DNA of 64,000 bases from Desulfovibrio sp. G11 (GCF_900243745.1 NZ_LT984798.1:1792501-1856500), one strand, 5' to 3'. Counted from the first letter of the stretch, positions 25,345 to 33,799 are shown. Translations and numbers: made by a program. Notes: a model not told the origin generated them from the sequence alone.

Positions 25345-26526
25345 ATGGCACAAATTACCATCAAACCTGATCTGGAGTTTGTCAGGGCGCTGGAAGAGGC
25401 GGGGGGCGATTCCCTCAAGAAGTGTTACCAGTGCGCCACATGCTCGGTGGCATGCCCACTGTCTCCTGCCAATGCGCCTTATCCGCGCAAGGAAATGGTG
25501 TGGGCCTCCTGGGGCCTCAAGGACAAACTGCGTGGAGATATCGACCTGTGGCTTTGCCACAACTGCGGCAACTGCTCTGACCTGTGCCCGCGCGGAGCCA
25601 AACCCGCTGATCTTATGGGCGCGGCGCGTAACGTCATTTACAAGGACCTGACCGAACCCACGGTAGTGGGCAAGTGGATGAGCAAACCTTCGGGCCTGCC
25701 CATTCTCTTCGGCATTCCTGCTGTCATATGGCTTGTGGTGTGGTGGATCCGCGCCGGCTTCAACGGTGGCCAGTGGTTCCCCCGCGCTGCCGATGGCCGT
25801 ATTGTGTTCGGTCAGATATTCTACGGCGATTATACCATCGACCCCATCTTCATACTGACGTTCTTTGGCGCACTCTTCATTCTGGCGCGCGGCGTCATGA
25901 AACTGTGGGCGCTCTTCAGGCCTGAAGGCACAACGACCGTCATCGGCAAAACAAAATGTTGGATATGGCATTTGTGGGACGTGCTGTGGGATGAAGTCAT
26001 CACGCACCGCAAGTTCGACGACTGCGAAACCGGCCCCGCCACGGGCAAGGATACCCCCAGCCGTAAGTACGGACACTTTCTGCTGGTGTGGAGCTTTGTG
26101 ATCCTGGCCTGCGTAACCGCCATAGTGGCTTTCGCCCACTGGGGCGGCAAGGTGATACCCATCATCCATTTTGAAACGCCCATGCCGTTGACCTTCCCGG
26201 TAAAAATTCTTGCCAACATCGGCGCGCTCATGCTGCTGCTGGGTCTGGGCTTTCTTACGGTGCGCCGTCTGCGCCTGAACCCCAGGTTCCAGGGATCCAA
26301 CTGGTACGACTGGTACCTGCTGGGCATCATCTGGCTGGTGGCAGTTACCGGTGTGCTGGCACAGTGCTTCCGCCTGGCGGACACCATTGTGCCCGCCTTC
26401 CTGGTGTACTACCTGCACCTAGTTTTTGTGTGGATGCTCTTTGCCTATCTGCCCTGGTCCAAACTCGGGCACTTTGTCTACCGCACGGCGGCCCTGCTGT
26501 ACGCCCGCATGTACGGCAGAAGCTAG
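25345..26526 (+). CDS. qmoC: Quinone-interacting membrane-bound oxidoreductase subunit C
   Basis: Membrane anchor of Qmo that exchanges electrons with menaquinone. 393 residues, a natural HdrC-HdrE-like fusion. The N-terminal half carries two cysteine clusters, CYQCATCSVACP and CHNCGNCSDLCP (about residues 28-85). The C-terminal half has about six hydrophobic segments of the NarI/HdrE cytochrome b type, with histidines in YGHFLLVWSF, VAFAHWGG and VYYLHLVFVW as candidate heme ligands. Start ATG 25345 follows GGAGGAAGG. A 15-bp hairpin directly after the stop separates it from the next gene. Confidence 0.96.
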   Translation: MAQITIKPDLEFVRALEEAGGDSLKKCYQCATCSVACPLSPANAPYPRKEMVWASWGLKDKLRGDIDLWLCHNCGNCSDLCPRGAKPADLMGAARNVIYKDLTEPTVVGKWMSKPSGLPILFGIPAVIWLVVWWIRAGFNGGQWFPRAADGRIVFGQIFYGDYTIDPIFILTFFGALFILARGVMKLWALFRPEGTTTVIGKTKCWIWHLWDVLWDEVITHRKFDDCETGPATGKDTPSRKYGHFLLVWSFVILACVTAIVAFAHWGGKVIPIIHFETPMPLTFPVKILANIGALMLLLGLGFLTVRRLRLNPRFQGSNWYDWYLLGIIWLVAVTGVLAQCFRLADTIVPAFLVYYLHLVFVWMLFAYLPWSKLGHFVYRTAALLYARMYGRS

Positions 26527-26532
26527 TTGGCG

Positions 26533-26566
26533 CGGCGTTCCCGGCGGTCAGCCGCCGGGAACGCCG
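26533..26566 (+). other. Hairpin between qmoC and the distal gene
   Basis: A perfect 15-bp stem (CGGCGTTCCCGGCGG and complement, TCAG loop) starting 6 bases after the qmoC stop. No T-run follows. It could protect the upstream mRNA 3' end or tune expression of the distal gene. Confidence 0.55.
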
Positions 26567-26634
26567 ACAGAGTGTGCACTGTTGGCATTAAAGTTTTATT
26601 GAATAAAATTACGATCTCCGAGGAGGAGGCCGCC

Positions 26635-27360
26635 ATGTCCGATACATCTCGCAAAGTTTTTCCTGTGGAGTCCGTGCTTGCCCTCGTGGTGGGTAAGGAA
26701 GGCGTGGACGTGAAGGAAATTGCCGGCTTTGTGGCCGGGCGTACCATCGTCTGTGATACCTGCGCCAGGGCCGTGGGGCCTTTTGCCGCCACCTGGCTGG
26801 CCCGCTGCTATCCCAAGTTTGCAGAACTGGAATGGAAAGAAGGACAGTCCTGGGACGCTTTTGTGAATAACGGCAGAAGCCTGCTTGGTGATAATGTTTC
26901 TCTGCCCGCCATGGATGGTCATACCAAGGCTATGGTTGACCATGTTGTTGATTACCTTGGCGAAACATATGACAGTCTGGCCGCGCAGACCGCGGCTGCC
27001 ACCGCTCTTGAAGAGCGCGTGCGCGTTCTTGAGCCTGCCGAAGCCCGCGCCGAGGCCCTGTCCAAAAAAGTGGATGAGCTGGAAGCCAAGATCAAGGCCA
27101 TGAATGCTGATATGGGCGGCCTGCGCCGCCAGGTGGCTGAATTCCAGGGCAAGGTTGCCATCAATCATGACGACCTGCTTGTGAATATCAAAGACGCCAT
27201 CAAGGACGGCCTCAAGGGCATGGTTATGGCTGGCGGCGCCGGAGCCGCTCTTGCCGCTTCCGGCGACGAGGCCGTTGCTGAAGCCGTGGAAGAAAGCGCC
27301 GTACCTGACGATTTCGGCTTTGGTGCTTCCGGCGCCAACTCCGACGGCTTTGGTTTCTAG
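26635..27360 (+). CDS. qmoD: Conserved protein at the end of the qmo operon (QmoD)
   Basis: 241 residues. In Desulfovibrio the gene promoter-distal to qmoABC encodes a conserved protein called QmoD, and the position and size here match. The N-terminal ~100 residues contain one CDTC motif and no membrane segment. Residues ~120-190 are predicted coiled coil (LEERVRVLEPAEARAEALSKK and onward), with heptad-like Leu/Val spacing. An Ala/Gly-rich linker leads to a short C-terminal DDFGFGASGANSDGFGF tail with repeated GFG. AGGAGGAGG precedes ATG 26635. It ends about 175 bases before a strong terminator. The biochemical role is not known to me; regulation or stabilisation of Qmo is inference. Confidence 0.8.
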   Translation: MSDTSRKVFPVESVLALVVGKEGVDVKEIAGFVAGRTIVCDTCARAVGPFAATWLARCYPKFAELEWKEGQSWDAFVNNGRSLLGDNVSLPAMDGHTKAMVDHVVDYLGETYDSLAAQTAAATALEERVRVLEPAEARAEALSKKVDELEAKIKAMNADMGGLRRQVAEFQGKVAINHDDLLVNIKDAIKDGLKGMVMAGGAGAALAASGDEAVAEAVEESAVPDDFGFGASGANSDGFGF

Positions 27361-27860
27361 AGCAGCTGCCAGCGGTTTATTATAAAAGACCGCAACCGCA
27401 GGGCGAAGCCCGCCCGGTATGCCGGACCTTCCCCCTGCCGCGAGGCGGGTTGGGAAGCAGGTCAAAAAATTCGGGTGCACCGTCGTCAGACAGCTCAGCG
27501 TGATATGCTCTGAGCCGCAGTGAACAGTATATGAAAAATCCCGCCTCTCAACCGAGGGGCGGGATTTTTTGAGCTGTTATTGGCAATGCTCTCAGTGCCT
27601 TTGCCTGGGGGGGCTGTGTGGCGGGCGCTTGCCAGAGAGCCGCCATAGCATCGTGCCAGTTTACCGGCCCGGCCGGGCAGAGCGTGCCGAAACCGGCCTT
27701 ATCCGTTTAGCGCACGGTACTTTTGAAAAAAATTACATGCGGTAACGCTGCACGGGAGTACAGCGCATCGTAACGCGGCGTGGATTCTGTCGGAAACTGC
27801 ACTTTGCGGCAGAGCGACAACCTTGAGATGTGAAGCTTTCCAAAGTTGATCTGCTCTAGA
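27361..27860. other. Gene-free region after qmoD
   Basis: About 500 bases holding the qmo terminator and then a block (about 27742-27860) that shares the AACGCTGCACG.GAGT motif and the AAAGTTGATCTGCTCTA tail with 14948-15110. No convincing gene. Confidence 0.5.
27535..27570 (+). terminator. Intrinsic terminator of the qmo operon
   Basis: 12-bp stem (ATCCCGCCTCTC / GAGGGGCGGGAT, one G-U pair) with a 4-base loop, followed directly by TTTTTT. The flanking A-run makes it potentially bidirectional. Confidence 0.9.
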
Positions 27861-27968
27861 TGTAATGTTCCAATAGGTTGTTCACCCTCCCCAAATCGGT
27901 AAAGCTGGAGTTACCAGACAACAGCAAACCGAGTGAGGGAAGGGTGAACAGCGTGTTGACACTTTACA
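27861..27968. mobile_element. 108-bp MITE-like remnant with IS21-family-like ends
   Basis: Starts TGTAATGTTCC and ends ACACTTTACA. The outer 32 bases of each end match as inverted repeats at 25 of 32 positions by eye, including the identical core TGTTCACCCT. TG...CA termini and this length fit the ends of IS21-type elements. Both sides are flanked by TCTAGA (27855-27860 and 27969-27974), which would be a 6-bp target duplication, although TCTAGA is itself palindromic. There is no transposase inside, so it is non-autonomous or an internal deletion. Confidence 0.6.
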
Positions 27969-27969
27969 T

Positions 27970-28416
27970 CTAGACCAGGAGCTTTTCAAAGAAGACCCGT
28001 TTAAAGCCATCTTCAATGCGGCGGCCGGTTTCCGTATAGCCCAGGCGGAGGTAGATGGAGAGATTGGCAGTCATTTTTTCGTTGGTGTACAGGCGCACCG
28101 CATCGAGGCCAAGCCGCCGGGCTTCATTCTCGCAGAAGGCAATAAGCGCCTTGCCCATGCCCCGGCCTGCGGCTTGGGGCAGCACGGCCACGCTTTCCAG
28201 CAACATGTGGTCGCCCTGGGGATAGAAAACAATATAGCCCTGTACCCTGTTGTCTTCTCCCAGATAGACATGCGTCAGTCCGGCCGCGATCTGCGCGGCG
28301 AAGTCGGCCGTCATGGGGGCAGGCTCGCGGCCCATGAGCGGGGTATAGCCCTCATAGGCCAGACGGGCGCATTGCCGTATGGCGGCTTCGTCCTGTGGCG
28401 TGGCGGCTCTTATCAT
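27970..28416 (-). CDS. GNAT family N-acetyltransferase
   Basis: 148-residue acetyl-CoA-dependent acetyltransferase of unknown substrate. The acetyl-CoA pyrophosphate loop is seen as VLPQAAGRGMGKALI (Q/R-x-x-G-x-G/A pattern), and the C-terminal strand region has LGLDAVRLYTNEKMTANLSIYLRLGYTETGR. Length is normal, so the gene is not truncated, although its TAG stop lies inside the TCTAGA flank of the IS21-like remnant. SD AGGA precedes ATG 28416. It is the last gene of a leftward cluster behind slyX and ygiQ (21-base gap). Confidence 0.88.
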   Translation of the reverse strand: MIRAATPQDEAAIRQCARLAYEGYTPLMGREPAPMTADFAAQIAAGLTHVYLGEDNRVQGYIVFYPQGDHMLLESVAVLPQAAGRGMGKALIAFCENEARRLGLDAVRLYTNEKMTANLSIYLRLGYTETGRRIEDGFKRVFFEKLLV

Positions 28417-28437
28417 GTTTTTTCCTGGCAGTCGTTC

Positions 28438-28665
28438 TTACCAGCGCTCCGGCATAAAATGGGGCGGCAATGTATTTTCCGGCTGTTGGGCCAGCTTGTC
28501 ACGCAGGGAGCGGATAACAAGGCGGGCATCGGCCAGCTCCCTTTCCACTGCATCAAGCTGCGTCTGCTGCGCCGTGAGGGCGGCGTCCAGTTTTTCGATG
28601 CGTTCTTCCTGAAAAAATGTCAGCTCTTCCAGCCGGGTGAGCCTGTCTTCAAGCATGTTGGGCAT
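28438..28665 (-). CDS. slyX: SlyX family protein
   Basis: 75 residues, the standard SlyX size. The sequence is one long amphipathic coiled coil (DRLTRLEELTFFQEERIEKL, then LAQQ) ending in the family-typical PPHFMPERW-like tail (SlyX proteins end in a P-rich PPHY/PPHF segment). Function in the family is unknown. The start overlaps the 3' end of the upstream ygiQ-like gene by 17 bases, implying translational coupling. Coiled-coil proteins can be misassigned by composition, but the tail motif supports the call. Confidence 0.85.
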   Translation of the reverse strand: MPNMLEDRLTRLEELTFFQEERIEKLDAALTAQQTQLDAVERELADARLVIRSLRDKLAQQPENTLPPHFMPERW

Positions 28666-30922
28666 GACTGTTCTCCTGTGCTTCAGGCTCGGCGTCCGGG
28701 GACGGGAAATTTTGCTGTTTTGGGGCCGCGGTCACTGCCCCGGCCGGTTTTTCCATCTCTTGCGCGTTCTGCTTCGCGAGGCGGATGTTGCTCTGCCGTG
28801 CGCCTGGAACGGTCTGGCCTTGCGGGATGGTCGGGCCGGTTTGTTCCCCGGCTGCGGCCGCTGCCCGCCGTGTGTTCCGTCTTGTTGCCGTTGTGGCGCT
28901 TTTCGCCGTGCCCCGCCCCGGGGCAGTACGTTTGCCCGCTGTAGCGTCCTTTTCCGCAGCAGCTTTTTTGCCCTGCTTGTCTGGTCTGTTTGGCCTGCCC
29001 TGCCTTCTGCCCTCGGCGCTGCTGCGTCCAGGCATGAGGATGCCGTGCTGACGCAGGCGCTGGGCATCGGTGCGGGCTACGTAAATGTCTTCTCCGGCTT
29101 CATTTTTACCGCAATAAAACATGGCCGTGGCTATGGTTCCGGGCGTGGGGATAAAGCACTGGGTCTGGCGGGGATTCCAGTTGCGCTCACGCAGCCAGTT
29201 CGCGAGAGTGCGCATATCGTTATCCGTGCAGCCGGGAAAACCGCTGAGAAGGTAGGGGACAACATACTGTTCGCGGCCTGCCGCCTTGCTCTGGCGAATA
29301 AAGCTTGCCAGAAAGGCTTCAAAAACTTCCAGCGGCGGCTTGCGCATGAGGCTCAATACGCCGGGGGCGCAATGCTCTGGGGCCACCTTGAGCTGCCCGC
29401 CCGTGAATTCGCCCGTATAGGCAGCCAGGGCGGCGGCATCACGCAAGGCCAGGTCGGCCCGGACACCGCTGGCAATACGGGCCTGTTTGACTTCGGGCAG
29501 GGCGGCCACACTGCGCAGCAGACCCACATGTTTGCCCTGCGGCGTGGTGAAAAACTTGCAGATTGTGGGATAACAGCAGCTCGTGCGGCGGCAGCGGCTT
29601 GTATTGCGCTCCTCCGCCCCGGCCTGTGAACGGGGTTGGGCCGGCGCGGGATTCGTGCGGTTTGCGGACCCGCGCTCATGCATGCGGTCCAGGGCGCAGT
29701 AGCCCTGCCACATGTTGGCTGTGGGACCGCCTACGTCTGATATGGCTACCGGCCCCTTGCCGCGCTCCATGTTTTCCTGTCCGAGCCTGCGGGCTTCGGC
29801 CAGAATGGAGTCTTCGGAACGCGAGCTGATGCGGCGCCCCTGGTGCAGGGCCAGTGAGCAGAAAGAGCAGCCACCGCCGCAGCCCCTGTGGCTGGTAATG
29901 CTGGTGCGCATCATTTCTGCCGCTGGTATGGGTTCGCGGTAACTTGGGTGGGGCCGCCGGGTAAAGGGAATTTCGTACAGTGCATCCATTTCTTCTGTTG
30001 TCAGGGGGGGCGCGGGGCGGGCCAGCACAAGGGCGCGGTCGCCCACGGGCTGAAAAGCCCAGGCGTCCAGCCTGTGTACCTGGCGCTCCAGGGCCTGGGT
30101 CATGACAAGCAGTTGTACGGGATCGGCCAGGATGTCTTCATGGGACGGTAGTGGCACGGCCGGGGTTTGGGCCAGCTCCGGCGGCAGGCCGGCTGGCCGG
30201 GGGCCTTCCGGCGTCTGCTCGAGCCTGTCGAGCCAGGCTGTGCCGGGGATGCCGCGCGTATCTTCAGCTTTATGAAGCCGCCGGGCATATTCAAGCGTGG
30301 CGTATTCACCCATGCCCCAGATAAGCAGGTCAGCCTTGGCATCCATAAGTATGGGTTTGCGCAGGGAGTCTGTCCAGAAATCATAGTGGCTCACCCGGCG
30401 CAGGCTGGCCTCTATGCCGCCAAGGGCCAGCGGCAGGCCCGGAAAAGCCCTGCGGGCCAGGTTGGCATAAACGAGACAGGCCCGGTTGGGCCGCGCTCCG
30501 GCTTTGCCGCCCGGGGTATAGGCATCGTCATGCCGCTTTTTGCGAAAGGCGGTGTAGTGAGCCAGCAGGGAGTCCAGCGCGCCCGCGCTGATTCCGGCGA
30601 ACAGGCGCGGCCTGCCCATAACCAGCAGGTCATCCGGCTTGTCCCAGCGGGGCTGGGCCACAATGCCGGCGCGAAAGCCGTGGTGGATGAGCCAGCGGGC
30701 CAGCAGTACGCTGCCAAAAGAGGAATGGTCCACATAGGCATCGCCGGTGACAAAGAGCACATCCAGACAGTCCCAGCCGAGGGCGTGCATTTCTTCCACG
30801 CTCATAGGGACAAAAAGAGGCTGCCGATGCAGGCTGTCAGGGCCGGAGACGGAAGCGGCCCCGGCATTCCCTGCGGGACGCCGGGGCGCGGAAAGTGCCG
30901 GACCGGAGCGTTTAGTTGCCAT
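28649..30922 (-). CDS. YgiQ family radical SAM protein
   Basis: 757-residue radical S-adenosylmethionine enzyme of the YgiQ/UPF0313 family, function unknown. The N-terminal cobalamin-binding-like region (GWDCLDVLFVTGDAYVDH) is followed by the radical SAM cluster motif SHRGCGGGCSFCSLALHQGR (C-x3-C-x2-C) around residue 350. The conserved EHCAPGVLSLMRKP and FIPTPGTIATAMFY blocks come later. The last ~130 residues form a Lys/Arg/Ala/Thr/Gln-rich low-complexity extension that looks disordered. The start at 30922 overlaps the stop of the upstream EF-hand gene by 11 bases, and its end overlaps slyX. Confidence 0.92.
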   Translation of the reverse strand: MATKRSGPALSAPRRPAGNAGAASVSGPDSLHRQPLFVPMSVEEMHALGWDCLDVLFVTGDAYVDHSSFGSVLLARWLIHHGFRAGIVAQPRWDKPDDLLVMGRPRLFAGISAGALDSLLAHYTAFRKKRHDDAYTPGGKAGARPNRACLVYANLARRAFPGLPLALGGIEASLRRVSHYDFWTDSLRKPILMDAKADLLIWGMGEYATLEYARRLHKAEDTRGIPGTAWLDRLEQTPEGPRPAGLPPELAQTPAVPLPSHEDILADPVQLLVMTQALERQVHRLDAWAFQPVGDRALVLARPAPPLTTEEMDALYEIPFTRRPHPSYREPIPAAEMMRTSITSHRGCGGGCSFCSLALHQGRRISSRSEDSILAEARRLGQENMERGKGPVAISDVGGPTANMWQGYCALDRMHERGSANRTNPAPAQPRSQAGAEERNTSRCRRTSCCYPTICKFFTTPQGKHVGLLRSVAALPEVKQARIASGVRADLALRDAAALAAYTGEFTGGQLKVAPEHCAPGVLSLMRKPPLEVFEAFLASFIRQSKAAGREQYVVPYLLSGFPGCTDNDMRTLANWLRERNWNPRQTQCFIPTPGTIATAMFYCGKNEAGEDIYVARTDAQRLRQHGILMPGRSSAEGRRQGRPNRPDKQGKKAAAEKDATAGKRTAPGRGTAKSATTATRRNTRRAAAAAGEQTGPTIPQGQTVPGARQSNIRLAKQNAQEMEKPAGAVTAAPKQQNFPSPDAEPEAQENSHAQHA

Positions 30923-31331
30923 TGGGCGGCGTAACCAGCGGCAGATCGGGGTTGCCCGGGTTGGGCATCATCGGATCACCGGGCGCACCCATGGGACCAC
31001 CGCCCATGCCACGGTTGGGACGCATGCCGGAAGAGTGGTCTTTCATAAAGGCGTTCCATTCATCAATGGAGATAAAGCCGTCGCCATCCTGGTCAATGGC
31101 AACAAAGGCTTCATCGCGCATGTTGGGGAAAAGCGCCTTGAACTCTTCACGGCTGACCTTGCCGTCCTTGTTGGTATCCATCTGGTCGAACTTGTCGCCC
31201 ATACCGGCTCCTCCGCCCATGCCGGGCATGGCCTGTGCCGGAGATGCCATAAGGACAATGGCGGCCAGCAGGGGCAGCAGGGATAGTTTGAGCAGGGCCG
31301 GAATATCGGGCAGATTCAGGGTGCGCGTCAT
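30912..31331 (-). CDS. Exported EF-hand calcium-binding protein
   Basis: 139 residues with a signal peptide (LLKLSLLPLLAAIVLMASPAQA) and two canonical EF-hand loops, DTNKDGKVSREEF and DQDGDGFISIDEW, each with Asp/Asn at positions 1, 3 and 5 and Glu/Asp at 12 or equivalent. A Met/Gly/Pro-rich tail follows. It is likely a periplasmic calcium-binding protein of unknown partner. The start at 31331 is chosen for GGAGAATCTC directly upstream; an in-frame ATG at 31385 has no ribosome-binding site. Its stop lies within the start region of the ygiQ-like gene. Confidence 0.82.
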   Translation of the reverse strand: MTRTLNLPDIPALLKLSLLPLLAAIVLMASPAQAMPGMGGGAGMGDKFDQMDTNKDGKVSREEFKALFPNMRDEAFVAIDQDGDGFISIDEWNAFMKDHSSGMRPNRGMGGGPMGAPGDPMMPNPGNPDLPLVTPPNGN

Positions 31332-31520
31332 GAGATTCTCCTTGAGATTACTGATGCCGCGCGGCCTCATGCCGGGCGGTGCCATGCCCCTTGTGGGGCG
31401 GAACAGGCACGCCGCACGGCGGCCCGTTATTGGTAGATAAGCTCGTAAAAAGCGTTGGCAAGCACATTAATGCCATGCCGCTCGCGTTATTTTTACGCAG
31501 CGTGTGGCGCGGGCGTGGCG

Positions 31521-31925
31521 CTAGCTCTGGCGGAAGTCCGCGCCTTCCTTTTCCATGCGTTCGATACACAGGATCAGGTTGTCCGGCTCACCTTTGCGGT
31601 GATCATCCGGGTAAAGCAGCGCGCCCATATAAAAGATGGAGTCAAGCCGCAGGGCCGTGCGTGCGCTGGCTGAAAAATTTTCCAGCGCCAGGGCCACGTT
31701 GAAGCGCAACTCGCCGGACAGAAACTCCAGCATGGGTTTGGCATCGTCGGCCATTGATGCCAGCAGTTCGGCCTTTTGGCGCATGGCGGCATTATGGCCG
31801 GGGGTATCATTGGCGTCAAGATATTGCAGGGCCTGCGCTTCGGCCTGCATGACCTGGGTATGGCGCTGGCGAAGCCACTGGGTAAGCTGGCCCAGGGCGG
31901 GATTGGCGGATTGCTCTTGGCTCAT
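31521..31925 (-). CDS. Conserved hypothetical protein, unknown function
   Basis: 134 residues, soluble and largely helical (QLTQWLRQRHTQVMQAEAQ), with no cysteine cluster, signal peptide or membrane segment and no family I recognise. An excellent ribosome-binding site (AAGGAGAACGC) precedes ATG 31925, and composition is like that of its neighbours, so it is likely a real gene. It lies 190 bases upstream of the EF-hand gene on the same strand. Confidence 0.7.
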   Translation of the reverse strand: MSQEQSANPALGQLTQWLRQRHTQVMQAEAQALQYLDANDTPGHNAAMRQKAELLASMADDAKPMLEFLSGELRFNVALALENFSASARTALRLDSIFYMGALLYPDDHRKGEPDNLILCIERMEKEGADFRQS

Positions 31926-32297
31926 GCGTTCTCCTTGGTTTCTCCGGTTTTCCGGGGGATCCCGGTGGAGCCAGCATACTCCTTTACGTTCTTTCTGTAT
32001 ACGGAAAGCGCCATACCCGGACTTTTACAGGCCGGAACCACACGGGGCGTCATGCCGCCGTCCGGCACATATGGGCACAGGCCCCGCAAGGCATGGCCCC
32101 TGCCCACACCCCGGTCGGGGACGGAAAAAGCATGATCTCCCGGTGTGACGACAGGCCATGCCGGAGAATCATGCTTTTTATGGAATCTGCGCAGGTGCGC
32201 TGTAACGGTTCTTCTGCTTTTCCGGCAGTTCCGGTTTTGGTCGCCCGCTGATGTGCCTCAACAAGGCGGAGGCGCCTTTACCGTTGGTGCGAAACAG
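31926..32297. other. Intergenic region between the hypothetical gene and livF
   Basis: About 370 bases between a leftward gene start and the leftward livF stop. It holds the liv terminator (32125-32180) and presumably the promoter of the 31521-31925 gene. No convincing ORF. Confidence 0.45.
32125..32180 (-). terminator. Terminator of the liv operon (bidirectional-looking)
   Basis: Long inverted repeat: AAAAAGCATGAT-CTCCCGG pairs with CCGGAGA-ATCATGCTTTTT around a loop of about 17 bases. T-runs are present on both strands after the stem. It lies about 120 bases beyond the livF stop in the direction of liv transcription. Confidence 0.75.
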
Positions 32298-33020
32298 CTA
32301 TGCGCCCAGGTAGGCGGCCTTTATTTCCGGCGTATCCGCCAGTTCCGCAGCGGTTCCCTGGGCCACAATGCCCCCGGTATCCAGTACATAGCCACGGTCA
32401 GCCACCTGCAGGGCCAGGCGGGCGTTCTGCTCTACCACAATGACGGTGAGTCCTTCGCTGTTGAGCTTTTTGAAGGTACGGAACATGTCGTACATGAGCA
32501 GGGGCGAAAGCCCCATGGACGGCTCGTCCAGCAGGATGACGGAGCAGCTTGTCATCAGCGCCCGGCCCACGGCCAGCATCTGCTGCTCGCCGCCGGAAAG
32601 CGTGTCGCTGCGCTGGTGTATGCGCTCTTTAAGGCGGGGAAAAAGATCAAAAACCCTGTCCATGTCTTTTTCTACGCCGCCGTCCTTGCGGGTCCAGGTG
32701 GCAAGTTTGAGGTTTTCACGCACGGTGAGGTTACCGAAAATATGCCTGCCCTCGGGTACAAGGTCCATTTTGAGGCGCGCCACCACGTTGTGCGGCTCAG
32801 TTTTGAGTATGGACTCTCCCTTGAAGCGGATGTCGCCGCTGAACACCGAGGGGGATTCCGGCGGGGGCAGACGCATGACCGCCTTGAGCGTGGTGGATTT
32901 TCCCGCCCCGTTGGCCCCGATGAGGGTGACTATTTCGCCCTCGTTCACATGAAAGGAGATACCGTGCAAGGCTTCTATCTTGCCGTAGCCCGCATAGAGA
33001 TTTTCCACTTCAAGCAGCAT
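32298..33020 (-). CDS. livF: Branched-chain amino acid ABC transporter, ATP-binding protein LivF
   Basis: ATPase of the high-affinity Leu/Ile/Val importer. 240 residues. Walker A GANGAGKST, signature LSGGEQQ, Walker B VILLDEPSMGLSP (the S-M-G-L-S-P form characteristic of LivF) and the H-loop-equivalent VVEQN are all present. The start at 33020 (MLLEVENLYAGYG) fits the family and has a GGGGG ribosome-binding site; the longer open frame upstream overlaps livG. Last gene of livKHMGF, 8 bases after livG. Confidence 0.96.
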   Translation of the reverse strand: MLLEVENLYAGYGKIEALHGISFHVNEGEIVTLIGANGAGKSTTLKAVMRLPPPESPSVFSGDIRFKGESILKTEPHNVVARLKMDLVPEGRHIFGNLTVRENLKLATWTRKDGGVEKDMDRVFDLFPRLKERIHQRSDTLSGGEQQMLAVGRALMTSCSVILLDEPSMGLSPLLMYDMFRTFKKLNSEGLTVIVVEQNARLALQVADRGYVLDTGGIVAQGTAAELADTPEIKAAYLGA

Positions 33021-33028
33021 GATGCCCC

Positions 33029-33799
33029 CTACACGTTCTCGTCGCCCAGATAGGCCTTGATGACATCGGGATTGTTCTGGATTTCCTGCGGCGTGCCGCT
33101 GGCGATGGTCTGGCCGAATTCCACCACGGTAATATGCCGGCAAAGCGACATGACCACCTTCATCTGGTGCTCGATCATCCATATGGCGATTTTGAACTGG
33201 TCGTAAATCCAGCCGATATGCTTGATCAGGCCGTCCACATCAGACGAGTTGAGCCCTGCCGCCGGCTCGTCCAGCAAGAGCAGCTTGGGATCGGTGGAAA
33301 GGGCGCGGGCCAGTTCCACACGGCGTTGCAGGCCGTAGGGAAGGTTTTTGGGCAGTTCCTCTGCCACATGCCCCAGCTCCATAATTTCCAGAATTTCCGC
33401 TGCCTTTTTCTTGATGCGCTTTTCTTCGCGCCCGTAGCGGCCCGTGTTGAACCATGCGTCCAGCAGGCCGTAGCCCAGGCGGCTGTATTGCGACACGCAG
33501 ATATTGTCCAGCACCGTCATGCCGGGCCACAGGCGGATGTTCTGAAAGGTGCGCGCCATGCCCAGCGTGGTCACTTCATGGGGCGCAAGCTTGGGCCGGT
33601 ACTTGTGGCCGTCAAAGGTGATTTCGCCCTCGGTAGCGTGGTAAAAATGTGAAGCCAGGTTGAATACCGTGGTTTTTCCCGCGCCGTTGGGACCGATAAG
33701 CCCCGTGAGGCTGTGGTCCTCGATCTGTATGTTGAAGCATGACAGCGCGATAAGACCGCCGAAGCGCTGTGTTACGTCTTTCATTTCAAGCAGTGCCAA
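33029..33799 (-). CDS. livG: Branched-chain amino acid ABC transporter, ATP-binding protein LivG
   Basis: Second ATPase of the Liv importer. 256 residues. Walker A LIGPNGAGKTT, the LivG-typical TFQNIRLWPGMTVLDN segment, and Walker B LLLLDEPAAGLNSSD are visible. The ABC signature region is atypical: NLPYGLQRRVELARAL carries YGLQR in place of LSGGQ, which is common in LivG-type subunits (YGxQRR). Located between livM and livF on the minus strand. Confidence 0.95.
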   Translation of the reverse strand: MALLEMKDVTQRFGGLIALSCFNIQIEDHSLTGLIGPNGAGKTTVFNLASHFYHATEGEITFDGHKYRPKLAPHEVTTLGMARTFQNIRLWPGMTVLDNICVSQYSRLGYGLLDAWFNTGRYGREEKRIKKKAAEILEIMELGHVAEELPKNLPYGLQRRVELARALSTDPKLLLLDEPAAGLNSSDVDGLIKHIGWIYDQFKIAIWMIEHQMKVVMSLCRHITVVEFGQTIASGTPQEIQNNPDVIKAYLGDENV

